From assembly GCF_900590755.1 (NCBI RefSeq), contig NZ_UUOC01000001.1, positions 310,001 through 374,000 of the forward strand: a stretch of DNA of 64,000 nt. Reading direction: 5' to 3'. Positions 7,967 through 16,195 of the stretch are shown piece after piece. The position numbers and the translations under genes were made by a program. The notes below the pieces were generated by a model, which saw nothing but the letters and a program-made list of their open reading frames with translations, was not told the origin of the DNA and searched no databases. Source of the stretch: Pseudomonas viridiflava. GTDB taxonomy: Bacteria > Pseudomonadota > Gammaproteobacteria > Pseudomonadales > Pseudomonadaceae. Position 1 is the stretch's first letter. Each line of letters starts with the position of its first letter.

Positions 7967-9538
7967 TCAGTCGGCCTGAGCCAGCGCCACCCCTTCGCCA
8001 CGAGGGTCATGCATGGCACTGCGCTGACCCTCGGCGGTGATGGCGATGATCCCGGCATGCCCAGTCATAGGGCTGCGGGCCCCAATCATTTCGACGTCAT
8101 GACCTAATGCCGCGAGCCCGGCAGCGGTGTCGGGGTTAATGTCACCTTCCAGCTTGAGGTTATCGGTGCTGTCGAAAAAGCTGCGGCCCAGCAGGAAGCG
8201 CGGGGTTTGCAACGCAACATCAATGGGCTGCTGAAAGTCCACCAACTGCGTGGCCAGGACCATCTGCGTCTGCGGCTGACCGTCGCCGCCCTGGGTGCCG
8301 AAGAACCAGCGCCGTCCGTCATCAGCCAGGTAGCAGGAAGGATTGAGGGTGTGTGCCGGACGCTTGCCGGGGGCCCAACCGTTAACGTGCGCCGGGTCAG
8401 CGTTAAACCCGGCGGCGCGGTTCTGCCACAACACCCCGGTATCGCCGAGGATGCAGCCCGAGCCGAAGTCGTGGAACAGGCTTTGAATCAGGCAGGCCGT
8501 GCGGCCTTGGGCGTCCGTTGCCGCCATCCAGATGGTATCGGCGGGCCGCCCTGGTTCGTTCCAGGGTGCGGCGCGTTGGTCGTCGATGGCATCGGCGTAA
8601 CCTTGAACCTGCGCGGCATCCAGCGTGGCGGCGAAATCCGACGGGTTGCTCAGTGGATCGCAGAGCTGGGCGTTGCGGCGCAACAGGCCCTGCTTAATCG
8701 CTTCCACCAGGTAGTGATAATAAAGCGCGCTGCCATTCCCGGCTTCGGCCAGCGGTTTGTGCTGGAGGGCGGCCATGGCCTGCAAGGTGTACAGACCCTG
8801 GCACGGCGGCGCGACATTGTAGAGTTGGCCCTGACGATAGCGCACCGCAATCGGCGCCGTTTCAAGCGCCTGGGTGGCGACCAGATCAGCAGCCGTCAAA
8901 CCGCAGCCCAGGCTATCGAACGCAGATGCGAACGCCTGGGCCAGCTCGCCGCTGTAGAAATCTTCAATACCCTGTCGTGCCAGGTGCCGCAGGGTATTGG
9001 CCAGTTCCGGTTGGCGCAGGATATCGCCCTCCGCCAGCCATCTGCCCTGGGTTTTGCACAGGCGATGCAGGTCCGGCAACTGCTCGATCATGGGCTGGCG
9101 CAGTGTCTGCCAGAACAGCTGTGACTGCGAGACTTTAGCGCCCGCGTCAGCCATGGCGGCAGCATCTTCCAGCAGATCGGCCCAGTCCAGCTTCGAACCC
9201 CATTCATGGCGGCTGATATTGGCGGCAGTCTGCCAGCTTCTCAGCGCACCGGCCGTGCTGGCCACCGAACTCGGGCCGCGCAAGCCGATCTTGCCACCTT
9301 CAGGCAAGCGCTGCCCGGCCTGGCCGATCCCCACGATGGTGCGGACCTTGCTGTCGTCGATCATCCATAGGGCATCGCCGCCCAGACCGGTCATGTGGGG
9401 GAATACCGCCGCCAACATCGCACTGGCCGCGAGCATCGCATCGATGGCAGTGCCACCTGCGTCCAGAATCCGCAGGCCTGCGGCGCTGGCTTCGGCATGA
9501 GGTGTACAAATGACGGCACGGCGGGAGTTGGCAATCAT
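7967..9538 (-). CDS. Gamma-glutamyltransferase-family Ntn-hydrolase, oxamate amidohydrolase (HpxW)-like
   Basis: 523 residues with the whole GGT fold: N-terminal AGLRILDAGGTAIDAML and FPHMTGLGGDALW, then the autocleavage region PADTIWMAATD with Thr335 as expected nucleophile, followed by QSLFHDFGSGCI and the small-subunit GGDGQPQTQ motif. No signal peptide is present, unlike periplasmic GGTs. The DTIW context and the N-terminus resemble HpxW-type oxamate amidohydrolases of ureide catabolism more than glutathione enzymes. Its promoter region shares a sigma-54-like element and paired palindromes with the importer operon, suggesting joint use of one amide substrate. Exact substrate is unknown. 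Confidence 0.85.
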   Translation of the reverse strand: MIANSRRAVICTPHAEASAAGLRILDAGGTAIDAMLAASAMLAAVFPHMTGLGGDALWMIDDSKVRTIVGIGQAGQRLPEGGKIGLRGPSSVASTAGALRSWQTAANISRHEWGSKLDWADLLEDAAAMADAGAKVSQSQLFWQTLRQPMIEQLPDLHRLCKTQGRWLAEGDILRQPELANTLRHLARQGIEDFYSGELAQAFASAFDSLGCGLTAADLVATQALETAPIAVRYRQGQLYNVAPPCQGLYTLQAMAALQHKPLAEAGNGSALYYHYLVEAIKQGLLRRNAQLCDPLSNPSDFAATLDAAQVQGYADAIDDQRAAPWNEPGRPADTIWMAATDAQGRTACLIQSLFHDFGSGCILGDTGVLWQNRAAGFNADPAHVNGWAPGKRPAHTLNPSCYLADDGRRWFFGTQGGDGQPQTQMVLATQLVDFQQPIDVALQTPRFLLGRSFFDSTDNLKLEGDINPDTAAGLAALGHDVEMIGARSPMTGHAGIIAITAEGQRSAMHDPRGEGVALAQAD

Positions 9539-9559
9539 GAATAGGGGGCTCTCTGATTC

Positions 9560-9590
9560 TGCTAGCGATAAAGATATTAATTGTTAGCAA
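9560..9590. promoter_or_regulatory. Paired palindromic operator upstream of Ntn-hydrolase gene
   Basis: Read on the minus strand, TTGCTAACAATTAATAT followed by CGCTAGCA matches TTGCTAGCAATAAATAT followed by TGCTAGCA of the importer promoter. Half-site spacing is 22 bp here against 21 bp there. The AT-rich AATWAATAT spacer is also conserved. It lies between the sigma-54-like element and the start codon. Confidence 0.6.
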
Positions 9591-9606
9591 AGCAAGAAAT
9601 ATGCCC
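9591..9606 (-). promoter_or_regulatory. Putative sigma-54 (-24/-12) promoter of Ntn-hydrolase gene
   Basis: On the minus strand this reads GGGCATATTTCTTGCT, with GG and GC 10 nt apart as RpoN promoters require. Relative to the importer promoter (TGGCATCCTACTTGCT) the GGCAT and CTTGCT blocks are identical. The paired palindromes begin a few bases downstream. Confidence 0.5.
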
Positions 9607-9625
9607 CCGGGGATTTTACGCAGTC

Positions 9626-9716
9626 TGTGGGACCGGCTTTAGCCGGGAAGAGGCAAGTACATCCGACCCATCTGTTACGCCAGACCCAATGATTCCCGGC
9701 TGAAGCCGGTCCCACT
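9626..9716. repeat. REPIN, GTGGGACCGGCTTTAGCCGGGAAG family
   Basis: Two inverted copies, GTGGGACCGGCTTTAGCCGG and CCGGCTGAAGCCGGTCCCAC, flank a spacer of about 45 nt. It is the second REP family of the window, found again at 10746-10837 and 15485-15576. Confidence 0.85.
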
Positions 9717-9796
9717 ACATGCCGCAACGCTTCTATAAGGTGAAAACCCCGCGCTTTTTTGTTCTCATGGCGCGACTCTTTCCAGGTACCGGCCTC

Positions 9797-10699
9797 ATGC
9801 GCATCGAACCTCTGCCGCCGCTGCAAACCCTGATCGCATTCGAGGCTACGGTGCGTCATGGCAGCTTCACCCGTGCAGCCGCCGAACTGCATCTGACCCA
9901 GAGCGCGATCAGTCGCCAGGTGCAGCAGCTTGAGGAGTTCCTGGGCCGGACGTTGTTCCGCCGTGAGCACAAGCGCATTCATCTGACGGTCGCCGGGCAG
10001 GTCTATGCCGAACAGGTGCATCGCGTGCTGGCTCTCTGTGCCGAGGCCACCGCGCAAGTCATGACCCACAGCGGCGAACAGGAATTGACTCTCGCCTGTT
10101 CAAGCGGAGTCGCGGCATTGTGGCTGGGGCCGTTGACCGGCCGTTATGCCGATGAATTCCCCAATGTCGATGTGCGCCTGCGCGTGGTGGACGGGCTGGA
10201 TTCACTGGTGCGTGCCGAGTTTGATCTGGCGGTGTATTTCCTGCGCTCCGGCTCACCTCCAGGGCTGGACAGCCGGCTGCTGTTTGCTGAGTCGGTGGCC
10301 GCGTATTGCGCGCCGGAGTATCTGCAAGGCCGGGTGCTAAAGCCCGAAGAGTTACTAGAGCATCGCCTGCTGATGCTCGAAGACGGCCAACGCCAGTGGT
10401 TGTCCTGGGCCGACTGGTTCGCCCGCCAGGGTGTCGATGCTTCGGCGATTCGCCAGCGTTTGACGGTCAATAACTACCCGGTGATGGTCGACCTGGCCAT
10501 TGCCGGACGCGGCATCGTGCTGGGCTGGTCACCCATGATAGACATGCACCTCAGGTCAGGCGCTTTGGTCCCGGCCTGTGATGCTCATGTGGGGGAAATC
10601 GGCGGTTATTACCTGCTCAACCCGACAGGCCAATTCCCCAGCCGTGCGGCGCGCTCGTTCGAGAAGTGGCTGGCGTTGCAGAGTGAAATACCGCTGTAG
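9797..10699 (+). CDS. LysR-family transcriptional regulator (GcvA-like)
   Basis: 300 residues: N-terminal winged helix-turn-helix (FEATVRHGSFTRAAAELHLT, SAISRQVQQLEEFLGRTLF) and a LysR substrate-binding domain (LTLACSSGVAALWLGPLTGRY). The MRIEPLPPL start at 9797 gives the usual family length; the upstream frame begins inside the preceding REP and is discounted. It precedes the MHS symporter-amidohydrolase pair on the same strand and is separated from it by REPs, so it may control that pair or the convergent-side genes. Confidence 0.88.
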   Translation: MRIEPLPPLQTLIAFEATVRHGSFTRAAAELHLTQSAISRQVQQLEEFLGRTLFRREHKRIHLTVAGQVYAEQVHRVLALCAEATAQVMTHSGEQELTLACSSGVAALWLGPLTGRYADEFPNVDVRLRVVDGLDSLVRAEFDLAVYFLRSGSPPGLDSRLLFAESVAAYCAPEYLQGRVLKPEELLEHRLLMLEDGQRQWLSWADWFARQGVDASAIRQRLTVNNYPVMVDLAIAGRGIVLGWSPMIDMHLRSGALVPACDAHVGEIGGYYLLNPTGQFPSRAARSFEKWLALQSEIPL

Positions 10700-10700
10700 C

Positions 10701-10933
10701 AGCTGCCGCAGGCTGCGAAAGCGGTGCGCCCGACAATCCGCTTTTAGTGGGACCGGCTTCAGCCGGGAAGAGGCCGGAACATTCCACGCATTTGCATCAA
10801 TAGAAATGCTGCCTTCCCGGTTAAAGCCGATCCCACGGATCTACGTTTGCTTGCGATAGGGTTTATCTGACAATGATTTTTTGTCTGACCAGCCGCCATC
10901 GCGGCCTCGCGGTGCTCGTGCGCTCCTACAGGG
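10701..10933. repeat. Mixed REP elements
   Basis: Holds a solo GCTGCCGCAGGCTGCGAAAG element just after the LysR stop, a REPIN of the GTGGGACCGGCTTCAGCCGG family (10746-10837) and a solo GGCCTCGCGGTGCTCGTGCG element (about 10896-10933). Three different REP families lie side by side. No gene is seen between 10700 and 11293. Confidence 0.75.
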
Positions 10934-10995
10934 ATCGCGTTTGCAGCGCGACAGCGACTCTGGACAACAGGGAGGCTGACCTGACAAACGCATGA

Positions 10996-11109
10996 CCTGT
11001 AGGAGTGAGCTTGCTCGCGATAAAGTCGGAACGACTTTCCTGCGATGGCGAGTTGAGTATTTTTCACGACTGCTTCGCAGCCGATCGCGAGCAAGCTCGC
11101 TCCTACAGG
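10996..11109. repeat. REPIN, GTAGGAGTGAGCTTGCTCGCGA family
   Basis: Inverted copies CCTGTAGGAGTGAGCTTGCT and CGAGCAAGCTCGCTCCTACA enclose a spacer that itself contains GCGATGGCGAG. It lies just upstream of the control region of the MHS symporter. Confidence 0.8.
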
Positions 11110-11121
11110 AATCGTGCTTCA

Positions 11122-11284
11122 TGCATGCACCTGACGCATGCAAATCTGCCAAATAAGCGTTTTGCCGCATCCTGGCTGCCAAGTATTCTCGAACCTACAA
11201 GGGCATCAGACCCTGACGATGTTTCACCCAATGCTTCTCTGCCCAATTCGTGCGCGGGACTATCCCTGCGTTATCTGCATGCAG
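11122..11284. promoter_or_regulatory. TGCATGC palindromes in symporter leader, one over the ribosome-binding site
   Basis: TGCATGCA (11122-11129) and GCATGC (11136-11141) lie 13 bp apart upstream. A perfect CTGCATGCAG (11275-11284) overlaps the AGGAG that serves the GTG start at 11294. Repeated short palindromes in a leader suggest operator sites; the last could block translation or elongation if bound. No binding protein is identified. Confidence 0.35.
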
Positions 11285-11293
11285 GAGTTCTAC

Positions 11294-12607
11294 GTGAACG
11301 CTATAAAAAATGGTTCAACGCTCACCCACAATCAACAGGCACGTAAAGCCGTAATCGCGACCGTGATCGGCAACGGTCTGGAATGGTTCGACTTCACGGT
11401 CTACAGCTTCTTCTCGGTGATCATCGCCAAAGTCTTCTTCCCCACTGACAGCGAATTGACTTCGTACTTGCTGGCACTGGCCACCTTCGGCGTGGGCTTC
11501 TTCATGCGTCCAGTGGGCGGCATCGTGCTGGGCATCTACGGCGACAAGCACGGGCGCAAGGCCGCCCTGTCGCTGACTATCCTGCTGATGGCGCTGGGCA
11601 CCCTGATCATCGCAATTACACCCGGCTACGCGCAGATCGGGCTGATTGCTCCGGTACTGATCGTGCTCGCTCGCTTGCTGCAGGGTTTCTCGGCGGGCGG
11701 CGAAATGGGCAGCGCCACGGCGTTTCTCACCGAGCACGCGCCTGACGGCAAGAAAGCCTTCTACTCCAGCTGGATTCAAGCCAGCATCGGCGTCGCCGTA
11801 CTGCTGGGTTCCGGCCTCGGCGCGTTATTGTCGTCTTATCTGACCCAAGCGCAACTGGAAAGCTGGGGCTGGCGTATCCCGTTCATCATCGGCACGTTGA
11901 TCGGCCCGGTGGGCTTCTATATCCGTAGCCGCATTGATGAAACCCCGGCTTACACCGATGCCAAAACCACTGAATCGCCTTTGCGGGAAGTGCTGCGCAC
12001 CTATCCTCGGCAGACCCTGATCAGCTTCTCGCTGGTAGTGCTGTGGACTGTCTGCACTTACGCCATTCTGTTCTACATTCCGTCGTACTCCACCCGAGTG
12101 CTGGGCCTGCCGAGCTGGATGGGTTTCAGCGCCGGGATGATGGGCGGCGCGGTGCTCATCGTCGCCACCCCGATTGTCGGCATGCTCGCTGACAAACAGG
12201 GTCGTCGCCCGTGGCTGCTGGGTTCGGCCGTTGCGATTTTCTTCGCGGCCTACCCGATGTTCCTCTATATCAATCAGGTTCCAGGCGTGGCCTCGCTGCT
12301 GATTTTCGAGGTGGTGATGGGCCTGCTGATCGCCGGGTATATCGGCTCGATTCTGGCGGCGTTCGGTGAGTTGCTGCCGACTCACGTGCTGTCCACCGGT
12401 TTGTCCGTGGCCTACAACTTTGCGGTAACCATCTTCGGCGGTTTCGCCACCTTCACCATCACCTGGCTGATCGCCAATACCGGCAGCAATGTCGCGCCAG
12501 CCTTCTACATCATGTTTGCGGCGGTCATCAGCGGCTGCGGCGCGTTCTTGTTCCGCGACCGTAATGCCAGCACCAATGCAAGCTTCAAAGGAGCAGCTTT
12601 GCAATGA
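11294..12607 (+). CDS. MFS transporter, metabolite:H+ symporter (MHS) family
   Basis: 437-residue twelve-helix inner-membrane symporter. It shows the MHS hallmarks GNGLEWFDFTVYSFF at the N-terminus, GIYGDKHGRKAAL after helix 2 and LQGFSAGGEMGSA in helix 4. Relatives take up organic acids, betaines or citrate. The GTG at 11294 is chosen because AGGAG lies 6 nt upstream and the protein then starts as family members do; the reading frame extends upstream to 11138 without a good start. It overlaps the following amidohydrolase by 4 nt, so import and hydrolysis are coupled. Confidence 0.9.
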   Translation: MNAIKNGSTLTHNQQARKAVIATVIGNGLEWFDFTVYSFFSVIIAKVFFPTDSELTSYLLALATFGVGFFMRPVGGIVLGIYGDKHGRKAALSLTILLMALGTLIIAITPGYAQIGLIAPVLIVLARLLQGFSAGGEMGSATAFLTEHAPDGKKAFYSSWIQASIGVAVLLGSGLGALLSSYLTQAQLESWGWRIPFIIGTLIGPVGFYIRSRIDETPAYTDAKTTESPLREVLRTYPRQTLISFSLVVLWTVCTYAILFYIPSYSTRVLGLPSWMGFSAGMMGGAVLIVATPIVGMLADKQGRRPWLLGSAVAIFFAAYPMFLYINQVPGVASLLIFEVVMGLLIAGYIGSILAAFGELLPTHVLSTGLSVAYNFAVTIFGGFATFTITWLIANTGSNVAPAFYIMFAAVISGCGAFLFRDRNASTNASFKGAALQ

Positions 12608-13875
12608 ATACTGAAAACACTTCACGCCTGATTCTGCGTAACGGCCAATTGCTTAATGTGGTCAAAGGCGAGCTACTGGGCGGCCTGGAAGTTGTGGTCG
12701 AGGGCGGCCGCATCAGCGCGGTTCGCCCGCAAGGCGCTCTCCAGGACAAGACCGCAGAAACCGATGCGCAGGTCATCGATCTGGACGGACGCACCCTGAT
12801 GCCCGGCCTCATCGACTGCCACGTACACGTGTTGGCCTCAAACGCCAACCTGGGCATGAACGCCCTGCAGCCCAACGCGATCATCATGTACCGCGCCCTG
12901 CCGATTCTTGAGGCCATGCTCAACCGTGGTTTCACCACCGTGCGCGACGCAGGCGGTGCCGACTGGGCGCTGGCCCGCTCCATCGCTCTGGGCCTGGTGC
13001 CAGGCCCGCGTATTTTCGCTGCCGGTAAGGCGCTGTCGCAGACTGGCGGCCATGGCGACATGCGCGCTCGTGGCGAACTGTTGCTCAGCGAACCTTGCTC
13101 GTGCTGCTTCCGCGCCGGTGCCATCGCCCGCGTCGTGGACGGCGTCGACAATGTTCGTCTGGCGGTACGTGAAGAACTGCAGCAAGGCGCCAACCAGATC
13201 AAGATCATGGCCTCGGGCGGCGTATCGTCCCCCACTGACCCGATTGCCAACACCCAATACAGCGAAGCCGAGATCCGCGCCATCGTCGACGAAGCCGAAG
13301 CGGCCAATACCTATGTGATGGCTCATGCCTATACCGCTCGGGCAATTCGCCGCGCTATCGAGTGCGGCGTGCGGACCATCGAGCACGGCAACCTGGTGGA
13401 TGCTGACACCGCCAAACTCATGGCCGAAAAAGGCGCGTTCGCCGTGCCGACTCAAGTCACCTACGAAATGCTCGCCAAACACGGCGCCGAGGCTGGCTTG
13501 CCGCCGGACTCAGTGGCCAAGATCGAAGACGTGCGCCTGGCCGGCCGCAATGCCCTGAAGCTGTTCGCCGATGCAGGCGTCGAAATGGGTTATGGCTCGG
13601 ACCTGCTGGGCGACATGCACCAGTACCAGAGCCACGAACTGCAGATCCGCGCTGAAGTACTTGGCAACCTGGCCGCCCTGCGCAGCGCCACTAGCGTTGC
13701 AGCGAAGATCCTGCAACGCGAAGGTCAACTGGGCTGCATCGCCGAAGGCGCCATCGCCGACCTGCTGGTGGTGGACGGTAACCCGCTGGAGAACATCGAT
13801 TGTCTGGTTGGCCAAGGTGAAAACCTGGCGATGATCATTCAGGAAGGCAAGATCAAGAAAAACACATTGGTATAA
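12604..13875 (+). CDS. Metal-dependent amidohydrolase, Xaa-Pro dipeptidase/imidazolonepropionase-like
   Basis: 423 residues, amidohydrolase TIM barrel with PGLIDCHVHV (HxH), carboxylated-Lys candidate KIMASGGVSS, metal-binding MAHAYT and IEHGNL histidines and catalytic Asp in GYGSDLLGD. This residue set matches the group of cytosolic prolidase-like/N-acyl amino acid hydrolases, and all expected residues are present. AAAGGAG lies upstream of the ATG. Its 4-nt overlap with the MHS symporter says it probably cleaves what that protein imports. A factor-independent terminator follows. Confidence 0.87.
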   Translation: MNTENTSRLILRNGQLLNVVKGELLGGLEVVVEGGRISAVRPQGALQDKTAETDAQVIDLDGRTLMPGLIDCHVHVLASNANLGMNALQPNAIIMYRALPILEAMLNRGFTTVRDAGGADWALARSIALGLVPGPRIFAAGKALSQTGGHGDMRARGELLLSEPCSCCFRAGAIARVVDGVDNVRLAVREELQQGANQIKIMASGGVSSPTDPIANTQYSEAEIRAIVDEAEAANTYVMAHAYTARAIRRAIECGVRTIEHGNLVDADTAKLMAEKGAFAVPTQVTYEMLAKHGAEAGLPPDSVAKIEDVRLAGRNALKLFADAGVEMGYGSDLLGDMHQYQSHELQIRAEVLGNLAALRSATSVAAKILQREGQLGCIAEGAIADLLVVDGNPLENIDCLVGQGENLAMIIQEGKIKKNTLV

Positions 13876-13902
13876 GGCTGCTCCGCATCAAAAAGCAGAA
13901 AG

Positions 13903-13936
13903 AATCCGATACCAGGACGCTGGCATCGGATTTTTT
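13903..13936 (+). terminator. Rho-independent terminator after amidohydrolase
   Basis: Stem AATCCGATACCAG/CTGGCATCGGATT (one bulge or mismatch) with a short GACG loop, followed by TTTTTT. It ends the symporter-amidohydrolase transcript. Confidence 0.85.
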
Positions 13937-13993
13937 GTGGCTGATCAACCAGCTCTAAGCAAACATCAGTAACTATCTGAATTGCAATGCTTT

Positions 13994-14086
13994 CCTGTAG
14001 GAGCTCACGAGCACCGCGAGGCAGCGATAGCGATCTGACTGATACTCCGCCATCGCGGCCTCGCGGTGCTCGTGCGCTCCTACAGG
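13994..14086. repeat. REPIN, GTAGGAGCTCACGAGCACCGCGAGG family
   Basis: CCTGTAGGAGCTCACGAGCA is answered by the inverted TGCTCGTGCGCTCCTACAGG across about 50 nt. The right arm is the same type as the solo element at 10896-10933. Confidence 0.8.
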
Positions 14087-14137
14087 GCTGTGTTTGATGC
14101 GCGACTGCGCGTCGTCAGGCTGACGGGCACACGCCTA

Positions 14138-15325
14138 TCAAGCAACAGCAGCCTGCGCCCGCTTCATGCTCCACATCGCCAGCAGCGCAATCACGGCCAC
14201 GATGCCGCTGAACAGCTCACCCACATGACGCAGGCCGAACACTGGCACGCTGACGCCCACGGCAATGACCGGCAGGGACATGGACAAGTACAGCAACACG
14301 AACAGCGCTGAGGCTACAGCGGCTTTCTGATGGGCCGGGCTGGCGCCGGTCACTGCGCCCATGCCAGCGCGGAACATCATGCCCTGACCGATACCGGCCG
14401 TGAGCCCGGCAATCATCAGCAACAGCATCTGCTCGGTAGCGATGCTCAAGCCCAGCGCCAGCATGCCAAAAATCAGGCAGCTACAGCCCAGGGTCATGTG
14501 CAGGCGTGCAGGCAGTTTCTGCAACAAGGCCTGGCCCACCACGGAAGCGGCGAAAAACGAGCCGACCACCGCACCGATGATGATGCCGCTGGATTGCTCC
14601 ATGACCTGGCGCATGATCGACGGCACCATGCTGGTGAAAAGACCGGCCACGCTGAACCCGGCCAATCCGGCGATGGCCGCCGGAATGAACAATGGGCGCA
14701 CCTGTGCAGGTATCGACGGGCGCATGACCCGCAAACGCGGCACTTCAGGACGCTGCACCGTTTCCCGGGCGATTGCCACGCCCAGCATCGCAACCGCCAG
14801 ACACCCCAGATGCAGCCAGAACACCAGTTGCAGCGGATGCGGCAAGTATTGTGATGTGAGACCGGCCAGTAGCGGCCCCAGGCCGAGGCCGAACATATTT
14901 GCGGCGGTCGCTACCAGCGTGGAGCGCTTGCTCCAGGCTTTGGGCGCCAGTTCGATGATCGCGACGGTCGCGGTGCCGGTGATGATCCCGGCTGAGAAAC
15001 CGGAGAACAAGCGACCAATCAGCAAGCCGGTCACGGAGTGGCAGTACAGGAAAATCACCGCACTGATCGCGCCCATCAACAGCCCCGCGAACAGCATTGG
15101 CCGACGTCCGAGCTGATCAGACCAGCTACCCACCGCCAACAACGCAGCAATAACCCCGGCGGCGTAGATGGCAAAAATCAGAGTGACCCAAGTCTCGCCG
15201 AAACCCATTTGCTGTTGGTAATACACGTACAGCGGCGTTGGCAAGGTAGTACCGAGCATGGCGATCAGTAACGCACAGGCGACCAGAATGAAGTCTCTGC
15301 TGGAAGTTGAATCAGGCTCGGTCAT
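14138..15325 (-). CDS. MFS transporter, 12-helix drug/sugar efflux type
   Basis: 395 residues with about twelve membrane segments. It shows GSWSDQLGRRPMLFAGLL between helices 2 and 3 (motif A), an early Pro-rich LGTTLPTPLYVYY, and GTATVAIIELAP in helix 5. It resembles DHA1-type exporters; substrate is unknown. GGAAA lies upstream of the ATG. It stands alone, convergent with the preceding amidohydrolase operon and flanked by REP elements on both sides. Confidence 0.87.
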   Translation of the reverse strand: MTEPDSTSSRDFILVACALLIAMLGTTLPTPLYVYYQQQMGFGETWVTLIFAIYAAGVIAALLAVGSWSDQLGRRPMLFAGLLMGAISAVIFLYCHSVTGLLIGRLFSGFSAGIITGTATVAIIELAPKAWSKRSTLVATAANMFGLGLGPLLAGLTSQYLPHPLQLVFWLHLGCLAVAMLGVAIARETVQRPEVPRLRVMRPSIPAQVRPLFIPAAIAGLAGFSVAGLFTSMVPSIMRQVMEQSSGIIIGAVVGSFFAASVVGQALLQKLPARLHMTLGCSCLIFGMLALGLSIATEQMLLLMIAGLTAGIGQGMMFRAGMGAVTGASPAHQKAAVASALFVLLYLSMSLPVIAVGVSVPVFGLRHVGELFSGIVAVIALLAMWSMKRAQAAVA

Positions 15326-15484
15326 GTACAGTTTCCGGTTCAGGAGAATTCAAGGCGAGGCACCGGACAATCAGGGCCGGGGGCCGCCATATTACAGAGG
15401 GGTGAGCGGGATCGTCAGGGGAAGGTTGCAAAAAGTTGCAGCGATTACCTGCGCCTGGGGGACACAACTTATTAACTGGAATCC

Positions 15485-15576
15485 GGTGGGACCGGCTTTA
15501 GCCGGGAAAGGGCCGACACATTTACAGCATATGGGTCGACAGAACTGCCGCCTTCCCGGCTAAAGCCGGTCCCACA
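15485..15576. repeat. REPIN, GTGGGACCGGCTTTAGCCGGGAAG family
   Basis: Inverted pair GTGGGACCGGCTTTAGCCGG and CCGGCTAAAGCCGGTCCCAC with about 45 nt between, nearly identical to the copy at 9626-9716. It fills most of the gap between the MFS gene and the DUF3833 gene. Confidence 0.87.
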
Positions 15577-15646
15577 GTTCGATAGTTGCTGAGCGATCGG
15601 GGGTGTTCAAGAAGTACCGCTACCTCTCACAGGTCACGCTTAGCAA

Positions 15647-16168
15647 TCACTGCTTACGAAAGAACATCGTTACCTGCCCCAGTTCCACCCCCAGCTTGCT
15701 CATGTACGAACGATTCGCCAGGGTCTTGTCGTCGAGCAGGTACATCCAGTCGTCGAATGAGACTTTGTAGGTCGAGTCATCAACCTTGAGGTTCAACACG
15801 TAGCGCCAATGGAAGGCATTGCCGGACACCTCGCCGAATGCTTCGCCGTCCACATCGGCAGCGGTACCTTTCCAGCGTCCGGGGCCGTCGGGTAGCAAGG
15901 TCCAGACCCGGGTCTCCCGTTTGCCATCGCTGTAGGTGAACGCCTCATGCAGAATCAACGCATCGCCCTGGCTTTTGCCATCGATGACCACATGCATGCG
16001 CTTGGTGACTTCGCCGGAACGTTTCTGAAAGATTCCGTCAGCCAGAACCCGGCCATTGAAGTATTCCCGCAGGTCGAGCTTTGGCGTTTCCTGGCTGTAC
16101 TGGCTGACCTGCACACCGCTGCAACCGGCCAGGCCAATGCAGGCCGCCATCATTAAAGTCTTGAACAT
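15647..16168 (-). CDS. DUF3833 family lipoprotein
   Basis: 173 residues with a lipoprotein signal peptide and lipobox LAGC (Cys at about residue 16). A beta-rich DUF3833 domain follows (LDLREYFNGRVLADGIFQKR, WTLLPDGPGRWKGTAADVDG). The family has no assigned biochemical function and is usually found beside a chalcone-isomerase-like protein, as here. It is the second gene of a two-gene unit, 27 nt after the neighbour's stop. Probably anchored to a membrane facing the periplasm. Confidence 0.85.
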   Translation of the reverse strand: MFKTLMMAACIGLAGCSGVQVSQYSQETPKLDLREYFNGRVLADGIFQKRSGEVTKRMHVVIDGKSQGDALILHEAFTYSDGKRETRVWTLLPDGPGRWKGTAADVDGEAFGEVSGNAFHWRYVLNLKVDDSTYKVSFDDWMYLLDDKTLANRSYMSKLGVELGQVTMFFRKQ

Positions 16169-16195
16169 AGTGAGCGCTCTCCCGGACAGTTGCCG

